Notes: generated from the letters alone by a model not told the origin. DNA of 64,000 nt from Paenibacillus sp. sptzw28 (GCF_019550795.1 NZ_CP080545.1:3320001-3384000), one strand, 5' to 3'. Counted from the stretch's first letter, positions 15,646 through 25,384 are shown. Program-made: numbers and translations.

Positions 15646-16242
15646 CCTATCATTTCTCCTTTCAATTGGTGATAGGGAAAATATGCGGTTTGAGCCTAAT
15701 GGTGTTACGACGTCCGAGACCGAAATTATAAAGTTCGGAGTACCGTCGCGCATAACAATAGTCGGGGGTATGACGGTTCGGACCGTCATTGGTGTGTTGG
15801 GGAGCTGCTGCGGATGCAGGTAGGGCGAATAGCTGAAGGACAGTCTTAACAAGAAGGGCGATCGATCGTTCACTTTAATTGAGATTTTCTATATTAGATC
15901 ATCCTTTCCTTAATGAAATGTAAACGCTTACTCTTTTGAATTTATCATGCTGCTTTGTGGAAAGAAATAGAATATTTTATTCGATTGTGTTGAATTATTC
16001 TTTTCTTACGATAAATGCGAGATAAACGAGCATGTAGTGGCGTCAAAAAGGGGTTTGATCTCCAGGGAACCTATTGTAAATATCATTAACCAAGTTAACT
16101 AAAACATCGTAATCATCCGTTTCAGTAAATTTCTAATTCTCAATGACAACCCCGTTACACTGCTACCGGGAACTCAGCTCTTGCTATGACATTAGTGTCA
16201 TACTATATACTTTCGAGTAATTGACGAAAGGGGATTATCTAA
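15646..16242. other. Intergenic, control region with a cre site
   Basis: 597 bases between the GH43-CBM42 gene and the oxidoreductase. A cre site lies at 15919-15932. The frame upstream of the GH43 start (to 15873) is open but lacks a ribosome-binding site and looks non-coding. The part from 16000 to 16240 shows no further gene. Confidence 0.4.
15919..15932. promoter_or_regulatory. cre (CcpA-binding) site
   Basis: TGTAAACGCTTACT matches the cre consensus TGWAARCGYTWNCW at every position. It lies upstream of the secreted GH43-CBM42 gene. Confidence 0.75.
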
Positions 16243-17144
16243 ATGGTAGAAGCTAGTCAAAGAAAAAAAGTTGAACCTACACCGGTGACAATCTTAGGTC
16301 TTGGTCCTATGGGGAGGGCGCTGGCGGGTACGTTTTTAAGCAACGGTCATCCGACGACTGTATGGAATCGCTCGACGGGAAAAGCAGACGAACTCCTCCG
16401 TCGTGGAGCAACATTGGCAAATACGGCAGCTGATGCGGCCGTGGCGAGCCCATTAATCGTCGTCTGTGTGCTGAACTATCACGCAGTACATTCCATTCTT
16501 GGGCAAATCGGTGTTGCAATTCAGGGAAGAACATTGGGAACCTCACCGGAGGTTCGCCGGAAGGTGCAAGAAAAATAGCTGAGTGGGCTGCTGAGGCGGG
16601 AGTCAACTATCTCGATGGTGCTATTATTGTCCCGGCTATTGGCCAGCCGGAAGGGGTACTCTTATTCAGTGGATCGGAGCATGCTTTTCAGACACACCAA
16701 AAGACGCTAATGAACCTTGGAGGAACATTGGAGTTTCTTGGGACAGATCCCGGACGTGCAGCGGCATTTGATGTTGCTTTGCTCGACATATTCTGGACAT
16801 CAATGAGTGGCTATATTCATGCCCTTGCACTTGCAGGTACGGAAAAGATATCCGCCAAAAACCTTGTACCGTTTGCTCGGAACATCGCAGGAATGTTGCC
16901 TGATATCATGTCTGAGTTTGCGAATCAAATCGATAGTCGTCATTACCCTGGCGTGGAATCTAATATTCATTCTACCGCCGCTGTAATGGACAACATTATC
17001 AGTACTTCCAGAGACAGCAGAATCGATGTTGGCATTATAAGTGCTGCAAAGGCACTTGTCGAAAAGGCGATTGATCTCGGTTACGGAGCAGATGATTTCT
17101 CACGATTAGCTGAAGTCCTTCAACAGTCTTCGCCGCGGCAGTGA
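16243..17144 (+). pseudogene. NAD(P)-dependent oxidoreductase (6PGDH/imine reductase-like), frameshifted
   Basis: A beta-hydroxyacid-dehydrogenase-type protein of about 300 residues. The N-terminal Rossmann part reads VTILGLGPMGRALAGTFLSNG and TVWNRSTGKADEL; the C-terminal helical part has YIHALALAGTE and AKALVEKAIDLGYGADDFSR. The frame breaks at about 16540: GRTL is followed in the +2 frame by NLTGGSPEGARKIAEWAAEA. Restoring one base (TTGGTGAAC in place of TTGGGAAC) would give the usual GRTLVNLT. An AAGGGG ribosome-binding site precedes the ATG. The damage is a single-base deletion, so an assembly error is possible. It is convergent with the MerR gene. Confidence 0.75.
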
Positions 17145-17159
17145 TCTCGATTAAATGTT

Positions 17160-17540
17160 TTATTCTTCTAATCCATACTTTTGCAAGCTTATTTTCATGG
17201 TTTCAATCTGTACTTGCAATTCTTGCTGAACATTCGCCAACGTTTCCATTGTCTGATTGATTTCAGATAAATGAGCTTCATACACACGAAGCATGTTTTG
17301 GCACTGTTCGATTGCTTCTTGTGAATCAGAGTCAGTGCAATTTAAGGTTCTCTCGATTTGTTCAGTAGTCAGACCCAGTTTCAGGTATGACTTGATCTGT
17401 TTTATTTGGTTAATGGCGGCTTCATTAAATTCCCGATATCCATTTTCAAGTCGAGAGACGGAAATTAAATTCTTTTTTTCATAATGTCTGATCGAACGGA
17501 CACTGACACCGGTTATTTTAGAAAGTTCACTAATTTTCAA
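17160..17540 (-). CDS. MerR-family transcriptional regulator
   Basis: A 126-residue MerR protein: ISELSKITGVSVRSIRHYEK is the winged HTH, followed by the wing (LISVSRLENGYREF) and a long coiled-coil dimer helix (residues about 70-120) with a single Cys (LNCTDSDS) and no metal-binding Cys cluster, so a small-molecule ligand is likely. A TTG at 17540 is preferred as start: AAGGGG lies about 8 bases upstream and it gives the usual MKISEL opening. An ATG 36 bases earlier has no ribosome-binding site. It is convergent with the frameshifted oxidoreductase. Confidence 0.85.
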   Translation of the reverse strand: MKISELSKITGVSVRSIRHYEKKNLISVSRLENGYREFNEAAINQIKQIKSYLKLGLTTEQIERTLNCTDSDSQEAIEQCQNMLRVYEAHLSEINQTMETLANVQQELQVQIETMKISLQKYGLEE

Positions 17541-17723
17541 TGCAAAAGCCCCTTTTTGCATTATTGGATTTAACAATTACGCCGGTAAAGTCGACTAATT
17601 CTACCCATTATATTGCTTTGAGAAATAGTGTGCTTCGATTTTGTTGCCTCCCGCTGACACATATACTTTCAAAGGCAGCCGATTCTGCTGGCAGCCCTAG
17701 CCTGAGCATACGTAATTTGATAA

Positions 17724-19979
17724 TTACATCAAGTATCTTCCCGTGATCGACTGCTCCGCATGGATGATCTGCGGAGGTGTACCCTCGAACACCACCTGGC
17801 CGCCCTTGCTGCCTCCGTCCGGTCCCATATCGATAATCCAATCGGCTTGACTGATCACATCGAGGTTGTGCTCGATAACGATCACCGTATTGCCGGCATC
17901 CACGAGGCGGTTCATGATCCCCAGAAGGTGACCGATATCTGACATATGTAGGCCGGTCGTCGGCTCGTCCATCACGTAGATGCTGCCCTTCTTATGCAGC
18001 TCGCTTGCCAGCTTAATTCGCTGGCATTCCCCGCCCGAGAGCGTGCTGAGCGGCTGGCCGAGTGTAATATAGTTCAGCCCCACATCACTCATCGCCTGGA
18101 GCTTGCGCACGACCTCTTTTAGCTGAAAAAAATCCAAAGCCGACTCTACAGTCATCTCCAGCACTTCTGCAATTGACTTGCCGTTCAGCTTGTACGCGAG
18201 CACCTCTTCCTTGAATCGTCTACCTCCGCATACTTCGCATGGCAGCTTCACGCTGTCGAGGAATGCAAGGTCTGTATACACAACACCCAGCCCTTGGCAG
18301 TTCTCGCATGCCCCCTTGGAGTTGAAGCTGAACAAGCCTTGGTTTACCTTGTTCGCGGAAGCAAACGCCTTGCGCACATCATCCATAATGCCCGTGTAGG
18401 TGGCGGGATTCGAGCGTGTTGACACACCTACCGCCGATTGGTCGATGACGATCGCATCCGGATGCTGGCTGAGGAATACTTCGTTAATCAGCGTACTTTT
18501 GCCCGAGCCGGCGACACCTGTAACTACTGTCAGCACTCCGGTTGGAATATTTACACTCACGTTCCTCAAGTTGTGGAGTGTGGCATCCTTGATGGACAGC
18601 TTGCCGGACGGCTGCCTGCAATCGTGCTTCAGTTGGAGCGGCCGCTTCATATGGGTGCCAGTCAGTGTACCTGCCTCGAGCAGGCCTTGGAAGCTTCCTT
18701 CATACACGATGGTACCGCCGCGGCTGCCGGCATGAGGCCCTACGTCGACTATATGATCCGCCAGCTTAATTACATCGGGATCATGCTCGACGACAATCAC
18801 AGTATTGCCCTTGTCGCGCAGCTTCTGAAGCAATCCATTTAACCGGTGTACATCACGGGGGTGCAAGCCAACGCTGGGCTCATCGAATATGTAAGTGACA
18901 TCCACCAGACTGCCGCTCAAGTGCTTCACCATCTTGACGCGCTGCGACTCGCCGCCGGACAATGTATCAGTCTCACGGTCCAACGTCAAGTAGTCGAGTC
19001 CAATATCCACCATGTGCTGCAACCGCTCCGTCAGCGACTTGATGACCGGCGCGGCGATAGGATCATCGATCTCCCGAATGACGCGGATGAGCTGTCCGAC
19101 CTCCATGGAGGACATCTCCGCAATGTTGAGTCCATTGATCCTGCAGCTGAGCGCGGCCTGACTGAGTCTCGCGCCGCGGCAGCTGGAGCAGGAACCCTCG
19201 GAGATGTACGGCGCAACAGCTCGTTGTGTGCGCTCGGACATCGTCTTCACATCCCGCTTGATGTATTTGTTGGTGAACTTCTCGATGATGCCTTCCACTG
19301 TAATATTCATTGCCTTGCCGGCGAACTGCATCTCCACTTTCCTCGCCTTGCCGTAAAGGAGCTGCTCCAGCTCCTCATCCGAATAATCGCTTAGCTTCTT
19401 GTCGGGATCGAAGGACCCCGACTGAACGGTCATCGACCAATCCCAGCTGTTCACCGTGTAGTCCGGCAGCATGATTGCCCCTTCATTTAATGACCTAGAT
19501 TTGTCCAGCGCCTTGCTCATATCGACGCACAACCTGCGACCGATCCCGTTGCACTCGGGACACATGCCTTGCGGATCGTTAAACGAGAACATGTAAGCTT
19601 GTCCAACATGGGGCTGACCCACCCTGGAGAAGAGAAGACGGAGAATGGGAGAGATATCGGTAATAGTGCCCATCGTGGAATGGGAACCGCCGCCCAGCCT
19701 CTTCTGATCCACAATAACAGCCATGCTCAGATTCTCGATCGCGTCTGCATCCGGTTGCGGAAAACGCGGCAGAAAGTTGCGGACGAACATGCTGAAGTTT
19801 TCGTTCAGCAGACGCTGGGATTCGGCGGCGATGGTATCGAAAACAACCGATGACTTGCCTGATCCTGATACCCCGGTGAAGATCGTGATCTTCCGCTTTG
19901 GAATGCGCAAGGAAACATTCTTGAGATTGTTTTCCCTAGCACCCGAGATTACGATATACTCCTGGTTAGATTCGCTCAT
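17724..19979 (-). CDS. UvrA-like ABC protein (short UvrA paralogue)
   Basis: A 751-residue UvrA-family ATPase with two nucleotide-binding domains: Walker A GVSGSGKSS near residue 40 and GVAGSGKST near 490, two signatures (DTLSGGESQRVKM and STLSGGECQRIKL) and two Walker B regions (YIFDEPSVGLHPRD, YVMDEPTTGLHMSD). Zinc-finger cysteines (CPECNG, CSSCRG, CENCQG, CEVCGG) are kept. It is about 200 residues shorter than true UvrA and lacks most of the UvrB-binding insert. Such paralogues, like drug-resistance UvrA-like proteins, are thought to protect DNA from intercalating agents rather than carry out standard repair. The ATG at 19979 has GGAAGG 10 bases upstream; the GTG nine bases earlier overlaps that site. 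Confidence 0.9.
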   Translation of the reverse strand: MSESNQEYIVISGARENNLKNVSLRIPKRKITIFTGVSGSGKSSVVFDTIAAESQRLLNENFSMFVRNFLPRFPQPDADAIENLSMAVIVDQKRLGGGSHSTMGTITDISPILRLLFSRVGQPHVGQAYMFSFNDPQGMCPECNGIGRRLCVDMSKALDKSRSLNEGAIMLPDYTVNSWDWSMTVQSGSFDPDKKLSDYSDEELEQLLYGKARKVEMQFAGKAMNITVEGIIEKFTNKYIKRDVKTMSERTQRAVAPYISEGSCSSCRGARLSQAALSCRINGLNIAEMSSMEVGQLIRVIREIDDPIAAPVIKSLTERLQHMVDIGLDYLTLDRETDTLSGGESQRVKMVKHLSGSLVDVTYIFDEPSVGLHPRDVHRLNGLLQKLRDKGNTVIVVEHDPDVIKLADHIVDVGPHAGSRGGTIVYEGSFQGLLEAGTLTGTHMKRPLQLKHDCRQPSGKLSIKDATLHNLRNVSVNIPTGVLTVVTGVAGSGKSTLINEVFLSQHPDAIVIDQSAVGVSTRSNPATYTGIMDDVRKAFASANKVNQGLFSFNSKGACENCQGLGVVYTDLAFLDSVKLPCEVCGGRRFKEEVLAYKLNGKSIAEVLEMTVESALDFFQLKEVVRKLQAMSDVGLNYITLGQPLSTLSGGECQRIKLASELHKKGSIYVMDEPTTGLHMSDIGHLLGIMNRLVDAGNTVIVIEHNLDVISQADWIIDMGPDGGSKGGQVVFEGTPPQIIHAEQSITGRYLM

Positions 19980-20075
19980 GCTTAACACCCTTCCAATAGT
20001 GTTAATATTTACTATAAATTACATTGTACCATTCATTGTGCGATGCGATAGCTTTACCCGAATTTTCGGATGCAA

Positions 20076-20195
20076 TGCTGCTAAAGATGAAGGATATAAC
20101 TCAAAGTCGCGAGGATAAATGAAATGACCATTCCCCCCTAATGTTCCATCACGATCCACAAAAGCGGCCTGAATTTTCAGCGAACTACCCCCCAT
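20076..20195 (-). pseudogene. HAD-superfamily phosphatase N-terminal remnant
   Basis: The minus-strand frame reads LKIQAAFVDRDGTLGGNGHF followed by IYPRDFELYPSSLAAL. This is the first catalytic motif (DRDGT, here the nucleophile and acid Asp) and following strand of HAD-IIIA phosphatases of the histidinol-phosphate or heptose-bisphosphate type. The sequence departs from the family after about 35 residues, so more than 100 residues are lost. It lies just upstream of the UvrA-like gene. Confidence 0.55.
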
Positions 20196-20417
20196 TGCTA
20201 TATCCTGCAATTCTGGTAATTCGTCAACTGATTGGTATTTTCCTCCAATACGCATAAAAAGTTCTACTCTAAAACGAACCGGGCAATTGAAGGCCGCTCG
20301 TTTACAAGGATTGGGGAATAGATCAATTTTACTGCCTTTGCTTCAAAGAGATCACAACTGATGCAAGCATGACTACATTTCTCGGAATTGCTGAGAAAGC
20401 GCCTATCTTCATTATGA

Positions 20418-21575
20418 TTATTCAGACGTAGATTGCGAAATACTATTCCTCCTTAGAAAGGGCAACAAGGAAAACAGACCAATCACCGCCATTATCGAAC
20501 CAACCCATAAAGGAGATATAAGGCCATAGCCTGCATCGATAGTGAGTCCGCCAATTACGGAACCGACGACGACACCTAAGCTGATGACAGAGCCATGAAC
20601 AGTGGTAACCAGTGTCCCGGTGCCAGCAACCCGAGTAATCCTGGTAGACATGGCGGGATTCATAGGCACTCCGACCAGTCCGATTAAGATAACAGCCATC
20701 ATGGCAATTACCGCTATGTCAGAAAATAAGCCAAACAGTACCAATGCAATAGTAAGTGTGATTAGTCCAATGGTTAGAACAGACATCGTGTAACGGTCGG
20801 AAAGCCTTCCGGTGACTATGTTTCCGATAACGGTTGCCGCACCGTAGATTGCTAAAAGAAACGGAATCGTCTTCGAAGAGAAGCCAACGAGCCCGGTTAA
20901 GATGGGAGCAAAATAACTGAATGCTGCAAATGTAGCGCCGATAATCAGCATGCTAGTAGCGTAGGCAAACCACAGGTGGCGATTCCTGAAGGCTTCCAGT
21001 TCACTTCGAATGCGAATTGATTTCGGTTTGGGGGAAGCAGGAATAACAAGTTGCCCTAACACACCAGAGAAGATAACCAAAAATACTACCGCCCAAAAAC
21101 TAGCGCGCCATCCGAAATATTGGTCAAACATCATTGCCGCCGGCAGTCCTAATGCCGTGGCGACCATTAATCCCCCAAGGACGATGGAAGCCGCACGACC
21201 ACGTGACTCAGGAGCAACAAGGTTAAAACAGATAGAAAGCGAAACGCCGAAGCACGCAGAAGAGGAAATGCCAGTGATTATCCGTGCAACCAACATTACC
21301 TCATAGTTAGGGGCTAATGCACCAAGAGTCTGACCGACAACGAAAACTAAGGCAAGCGCCAGAAAGGCGTGTTTGCGTGGCATTCTCAATAGTCCAACCG
21401 TTAACATCGGACCGCCAACAATCATACCTGCAGCGTAGGCAGAAACCAGGTATCCAATTGCCGCGACCGATACCCCAAATTCCGCTGAAAGCGAATGCAT
21501 CATTCCGGCTACCATGAACTCGGATGTGGTCTGGGAAAATATCATGAAACCTAAAACGTAGACAGCGTACGGCAT
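20418..21575 (-). CDS. MFS drug-efflux transporter (DHA1 type)
   Basis: A 385-residue, 12-helix major facilitator. It opens VYVLGFMIFSQTTSEFMVAG, typical of AraJ/Cmr-like exporters, and has the conserved loop GPMLTVGLLRMPRKHAFLAL and motif C-like ALGLPAAMMFDQYFGWRASF. It probably exports drugs or sugars; the substrate is unknown. AGGAG lies 11 bases before the ATG, separated by a run of T. It lies downstream of a tetR gene on the same strand with 153 bases between, so TetR control is likely. Confidence 0.88.
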   Translation of the reverse strand: MPYAVYVLGFMIFSQTTSEFMVAGMMHSLSAEFGVSVAAIGYLVSAYAAGMIVGGPMLTVGLLRMPRKHAFLALALVFVVGQTLGALAPNYEVMLVARIITGISSSACFGVSLSICFNLVAPESRGRAASIVLGGLMVATALGLPAAMMFDQYFGWRASFWAVVFLVIFSGVLGQLVIPASPKPKSIRIRSELEAFRNRHLWFAYATSMLIIGATFAAFSYFAPILTGLVGFSSKTIPFLLAIYGAATVIGNIVTGRLSDRYTMSVLTIGLITLTIALVLFGLFSDIAVIAMMAVILIGLVGVPMNPAMSTRITRVAGTGTLVTTVHGSVISLGVVVGSVIGGLTIDAGYGLISPLWVGSIMAVIGLFSLLPFLRRNSISQSTSE

Positions 21576-21728
21576 AAAAAAAACAACTCCTATCCTATTT
21601 CATATTTTAACGATAAGGACAAATTCAATAATGTAATGAACAGTACAAAATCGGGCATGCGCTGCCCATGTAATAAGATATGGTTTAAACCAACCCTTAC
21701 TACTGGGCGTTAAAGCCTGGATTGAAGT

Positions 21729-22310
21729 TCATAGTGCAGCTAGCGTACCCTCCACAACATCCAGCAAGGCATCGCGATCTTTCTCGACTTTACTGAGAAC
21801 ACGTAACCCGTAAAAACTGCTCTTGAAAAATCTGGCCAATTCCAAAGCAGGACGCTTCGAAGAAATTTCACCCGAGCGTTGGCCGAGCGCCATAAGGTGG
21901 CACAACGCTTGATCCAGTTGTGCAAAATGACGAGAAACTAAACCCGCTACCTCCGGGTCCTTACCCCCGCGCTCAATTGCGGCATTTATAGCCAGACATC
22001 CTCTACGATCCGGATCATTCATATCGATATCGATAACGGTCTCCATTAATGCGCGCAACCGGTCCTTAATAGGACCTGGACGTTCCAATATTTCCATATT
22101 TGCTTGATGACCATGTTCAAAATACCGAAGCAATACATGTTTATACAGATTGTGCTTACTCCCAAAAGCATTATATAAGCTTCCCCGACCAAGTCCTGTA
22201 TGCTTACATAAATCCTCCGTTGAACATTCTTCAAAGCCTTTGACCCAAAAAACATCCATAGCTGAGTCAATCACCGTTGAATCCTTGAATTCGCGCGGCC
22301 TCCCGCTCAT
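21729..22310 (-). CDS. TetR-family transcriptional regulator
   Basis: A 193-residue repressor with an N-terminal HTH (DSAMDVFWVKGFEECSTEDL, TGLGRGSLYNAFGSKHNLYK) and an all-helical ligand domain (DRRGCLAINAAIERGGKDPE is typical of the AcrR/NemR-like TetR_C_16 type with a conserved Cys). The ATG at 22310 is favoured since AAGGG lies 10 bases upstream. A consensus sigma-A promoter and an 11-base inverted repeat lie in front of the gene, so it probably represses itself and the MFS transporter downstream. Confidence 0.9.
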   Translation of the reverse strand: MSGRPREFKDSTVIDSAMDVFWVKGFEECSTEDLCKHTGLGRGSLYNAFGSKHNLYKHVLLRYFEHGHQANMEILERPGPIKDRLRALMETVIDIDMNDPDRRGCLAINAAIERGGKDPEVAGLVSRHFAQLDQALCHLMALGQRSGEISSKRPALELARFFKSSFYGLRVLSKVEKDRDALLDVVEGTLAAL

Positions 22311-22330
22311 GATTTTCATCCCTTTCAATG

Positions 22331-22366
22331 CGACTGATATTTGATCAATTAGTACAATATAAGTCG
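22331..22366 (-). promoter_or_regulatory. Candidate TetR operator
   Basis: Inverted repeat CGACTGATATT (22331-22341) and AATATAAGTCG (22356-22366), 10 of 11 positions complementary, separated by 14 bases. It lies between the promoter and the tetR start. Confidence 0.55.
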
Positions 22367-22403
22367 TTTTTTTACTAAGACTTGGAATTTTCTCTGTTTG
22401 GTC

Positions 22404-22432
22404 ATTGTATTAATTTTGTATCGATCTGTCAA
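22404..22432 (-). promoter_or_regulatory. Sigma-A promoter of tetR
   Basis: -35 TTGACA (complement of 22427-22432), 17-base spacer, -10 TACAAT (complement of 22404-22409), reading toward tetR. Confidence 0.75.
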
Positions 22433-22820
22433 TAATTGAATGATTAAGGCACACGAATACATCTCCTATTCTCTTTAAAAAAAGGCTATGTCTACAAAAA
22501 GGCGGTCATTTTACATAGTTCACGTTAATGAAGTATAAACATGATCCGTATACCTAGTAATGGCTTCATCGTAATCTGGATACTTATATCCGAGACTTTC
22601 TGATACAGCTTTTGAATATTTTCTGAATAACTCATAACAAGTTAATAAAGACTTCCACATTTTCTGATACCCATCCTCAGAATAAGTTAATAGGAGTTTT
22701 TCCCAATCTTCATTTGGGAGGTAACGATTTATAAATTTATAGTTCTGTTGCTAGACTAGAAAGTGGACACGAAGAACCGAGAATGCGAGAATAAAATCAA
22801 ATCCATTCGAGGTGTCGAAC

Positions 22821-23108
22821 ATGACGAAAAAATACGATAGAGACTTCAAGATACAAACGATCCGAATGATCCAAGAGGAAGGGAAGCCGGTGGCGCAGGT
22901 AGCCCGCGAGCTCGGCATCAGTGAGAATACCCTGTATCGCTGGATGTCAGAATTTAAACAGGAAGGCAAACAGGCCTTTCCTGGGAGTGGAAATCTAAAG
23001 CCCGATGAGAAAGCAGCGCGTGAACTTCAGAAGCGTATTCGCGACCTGGAAGAGGAAAACGAGATCTTAAAAAAGGCTATGCACTACTTTGCAAAAGACC
23101 GGCGCTGA
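22821..23108 (+). CDS. IS3-family OrfA (transposase DNA-binding subunit)
   Basis: A 95-residue protein: MTKKYDRDFKIQTIRMIQEE opens an HTH (VAQVARELGISENTLYRWMS), followed by a leucine-zipper-like helix (ARELQKRIRDLEEENEILKK). A slippery run A-AAA-AAG at 23069-23075 lies near its end, the usual site of -1 frameshifting that makes the OrfAB transposase. The start at the inner ATG is chosen to fit the family. Confidence 0.85.
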   Translation: MTKKYDRDFKIQTIRMIQEEGKPVAQVARELGISENTLYRWMSEFKQEGKQAFPGSGNLKPDEKAARELQKRIRDLEEENEILKKAMHYFAKDRR

Positions 23109-23976
23109 TCTATTCCTTCATTCATGATCATCGCTTCAAGCTCCGTGTCGCAAAGATGTGTGCTCAATTTGACGTTTCTCGAAGCGGCTACTATGCATGG
23201 CAGAAAAATAAAGACAAGCAAACCAAGCGGAGTACACGTCGAAAAAAGTTGGAGCAGTGCATCCGCCAGGTTTTCTTAAACTCCCGCCGTCTGTACGGTA
23301 GCCGGAAGATCAAGGAGTCGCTGGAACAGCAAGGTGTTCATGTATCAGGAAAGACGGTTGCGCGGATCATGAAGGAACTGGGCTTGAAATCCCGGACCGT
23401 TAAGAAATACAAAGCAACGACCAACTCAAGCACAATCTCCCGGTTCAAGACAATGTGTTGGACCGACAGTTTTCTGCAGATGCCCCCAATAGTAAATGGG
23501 TGGCCGATATTACCTATGTCCCGACAAGCGAGGGCTGGCTTTATCTGGCCAGTATTATGGATTTATACAGCCGAAAGATCGTCGGATTCCACATGGATGA
23601 TCGCATGACCAAGGACCTTGTCCTAAAAGCGCTTGACCGGGCCTATAGCCTTCAGAGACCTAACGGTCCCGTCCTGCATCATTCTGATCGCGGCAGCCAG
23701 TATGCTTCGCTTGACTATCAAGCGCGACTGGATAAATACCAGATGCAAGGCAGTATGAGCCGCAAGGGTAACTGCTATGACAATGCGTGCATCGAATCCT
23801 TCCACAGTGTGCTAAAGAAAGAACTCATTTACTTGGAGAAATTCAAGACTCGCTCGCAAGCCAAAAAAGCAATTTTTGAGTATATTACATGCTTCTACAA
23901 CGGAAAACGAATCCATTCATCCATCGGCTACAAAACACCTAACCAGCACGAACGTCAGTACCGATCTGCAGCGTAA
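23069..23976 (+). pseudogene. IS3-family OrfB (DDE integrase), with an extra frameshift
   Basis: After -1 slippage the frame reads GYALLCKRPALIYSFIHDHR, the HTH_21 region (SRSGYYAWQ, RRLYGSRKI) and KKYKATTNS; it then breaks at about 23429. The other frame resumes with VLDRQFSADAPNSKWVADIT (first Asp), HHSDRGSQYAS (second Asp) and NACIESFHSVLKKE (Glu), ending YRSAA. Adding one A in the AAG at 23428-23430 would restore KHNLPVQDN. So this copy cannot make its integrase unless the indel is an error. Confidence 0.8.
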
Positions 23977-24703
23977 TCCTCTCGATTCTATGTGTCCATT
24001 CTATTGACAGCGGTGCATTCTTCCCTACGCTAAAGGTGTATCCTTGCTCTGTTCCGATTTTCCAAGCCATCATTCTCAATAAATTAGGTCTTGCAATCTC
24101 GTTTAAATGATCAATAGCAAAAAGTATTTCTTTTCTCGCTAATCCTTTTACGACGTAAGTTGAAACCATCCAGAACTCATTACAACAATCATCAAATTCT
24201 CTTGCAGTTGGTTTTTTAATCCAATATTGACGATCAGTTGCGATCACTTCATTTTTGATAAGAGTATCTTTATCGAGCAACACCTCAACTAAACCGTCGC
24301 TATTGGAAAAATAATCTTCCACCTCGTTAGTGGGAATAAGTGTTATGTCTACTTTAGTCCCATCCTCAAAAAGCATTAAATATGAAAACCAATTACCTAT
24401 TTCTGGCGGAAAAAGCTCCATATCCTCGGGTTTTTGCATCATAACACGTTTCCCAAAAACTCGAAGCCATTGATCATTCTCCTTGAAGGAATCAATATCT
24501 GTTACAAAGTAAGAAATGTCATAATCTTGAAATGCATCAGGTGGAATATTTTTGTTTGTACGTGAACCTTCCAAAGTTACCAATCGTATTCTATTATCAT
24601 TTTTAGCAAAGTCTATAAGGATATTCATCATTTCTTGTTCACTTCTCAATACAGTAATCCTCCGTTCTAACCGTTTTCATTTGTAGCATTAAAAATAGAG
24701 CTT

Positions 24704-25350
24704 CTATATAGCCACATCACTTTGACGAAGACTGACATTCGTGAGATTTATCGTGAAAAGACATGAAGTCACGAGCATACTTTTCTTATTACGGCTATGG
24801 TAGTTGTTGACATTCTGAATGCGGTACACACCTTTTACACGCTGTTTACCGTCAGACTTAAATCGATAATGGTCTAATCCTTTTTTTCTTGCATACGAGT
24901 TGAAAGCCCGCCAGTAATCTGTACATAGCACGTTAGATTCAGATAAATGACCACTAATAACCTCATCCAATTTAGATGTGCGAATTCGCCCACGCCCAAG
25001 AACGCCAGAGTATGTCAGCTTCTGACGGTCACGAGCCACCAGTACGCATATTTGATCGTTACTGATGCCACGATATTTGGCTTTACCACCTCTTTTACGA
25101 GGCTTGCGTTCTGTTATATCCCGTATTCCCTTCTCAGAGTAAAGGAAATAAGTTTCGTCCATTTCTACAATACCCTGGAACGATTCTATTGGAATCTGCT
25201 TTAATGCAGAGAGGATCTTATGTCGCCAGTAGAATAGGGTTACATAAGAAATCTCATCGTTTAATATCTCAGCACACTTCCTGAGCGAGAACCCTTCGAT
25301 CATACATTCGATGAATCGAACCCAAAGGTGAGGTTTTCTGGTACGTTGAA
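24704..25350 (-). pseudogene. IS1595-family (ISXO2-like) transposase remnant
   Basis: The frame reads TRKPHLWVRFIECMIEGFSL, then GIVEMDETYFLYSEKG (DDE Asp and Glu-like site), KAKYRGISNDQICVLVARDR, VLCTDYWRAFNSYARKKGL (second Asp) and VYRIQNVNNYHSR, which is the ISXO2-like DDE core. The N-terminal zinc-ribbon part is missing: the frame begins next to the stop of the penicillin-binding protein gene. The family-typical C-terminus is also replaced after NYHSR. No terminal repeats were found. Confidence 0.65.
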
Positions 25351-25384
25351 AGGGAGGGGCGTTGGCTTGCGTGCCGCTCCCTGC

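Larger units (their letters stand above)
22746..24017 (+). mobile_element. IS3-family insertion sequence (1272 bp)
   Basis: Ends are TG...CA with imperfect terminal repeats (the shared inner part is TAGAA(A)GTGGACAC on the left and TAGAATGGACAC on the right), two overlapping reading frames and a 3-base target duplication (TTC at 22743-22745 and 24018-24020). Inserted in an ANT(6)-like gene, in the opposite orientation. Confidence 0.88.
22520..24649 (-). pseudogene. Aminoglycoside 6-adenylyltransferase (ANT(6)-like), split by an IS3 element
   Basis: The 5' part (24649 down to 24018) reads IRLVTLEGSRTNKNIPPDAF, the nucleotidyltransferase site VTLEGSR and DYDISYFVTD, and ends FSVGKN. The 3' part (22745 down to 22520) continues YKFINRYLPNEDWEKLLLTY and ends YTDHVYTSLT-stop. 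The gap is an IS3-family element (22746-24017) flanked by the 3-base duplication TTC. Removing the element and one TTC rejoins GGG-AAG-AAC-TAT-AAA-TTT (GKNYKF) in frame, giving an intact enzyme of about 280 residues. Such enzymes adenylylate streptomycin. The start is a TTG at 24649 with GGAGG about 9 bases upstream. Confidence 0.88.

Noticed and set aside
15646..15873. N-terminal extension of the GH43-CBM42 protein
   Set aside because: It would add 76 residues ahead of a clear signal peptide and has no ribosome-binding site; the ATG at 15645 has a good one.
22746..24009. IS3 right end at TTGACA (24009)
   Set aside because: That end leaves no target duplication. Ending at 24017 gives a 3-base TTC duplication and restores the split gene exactly.
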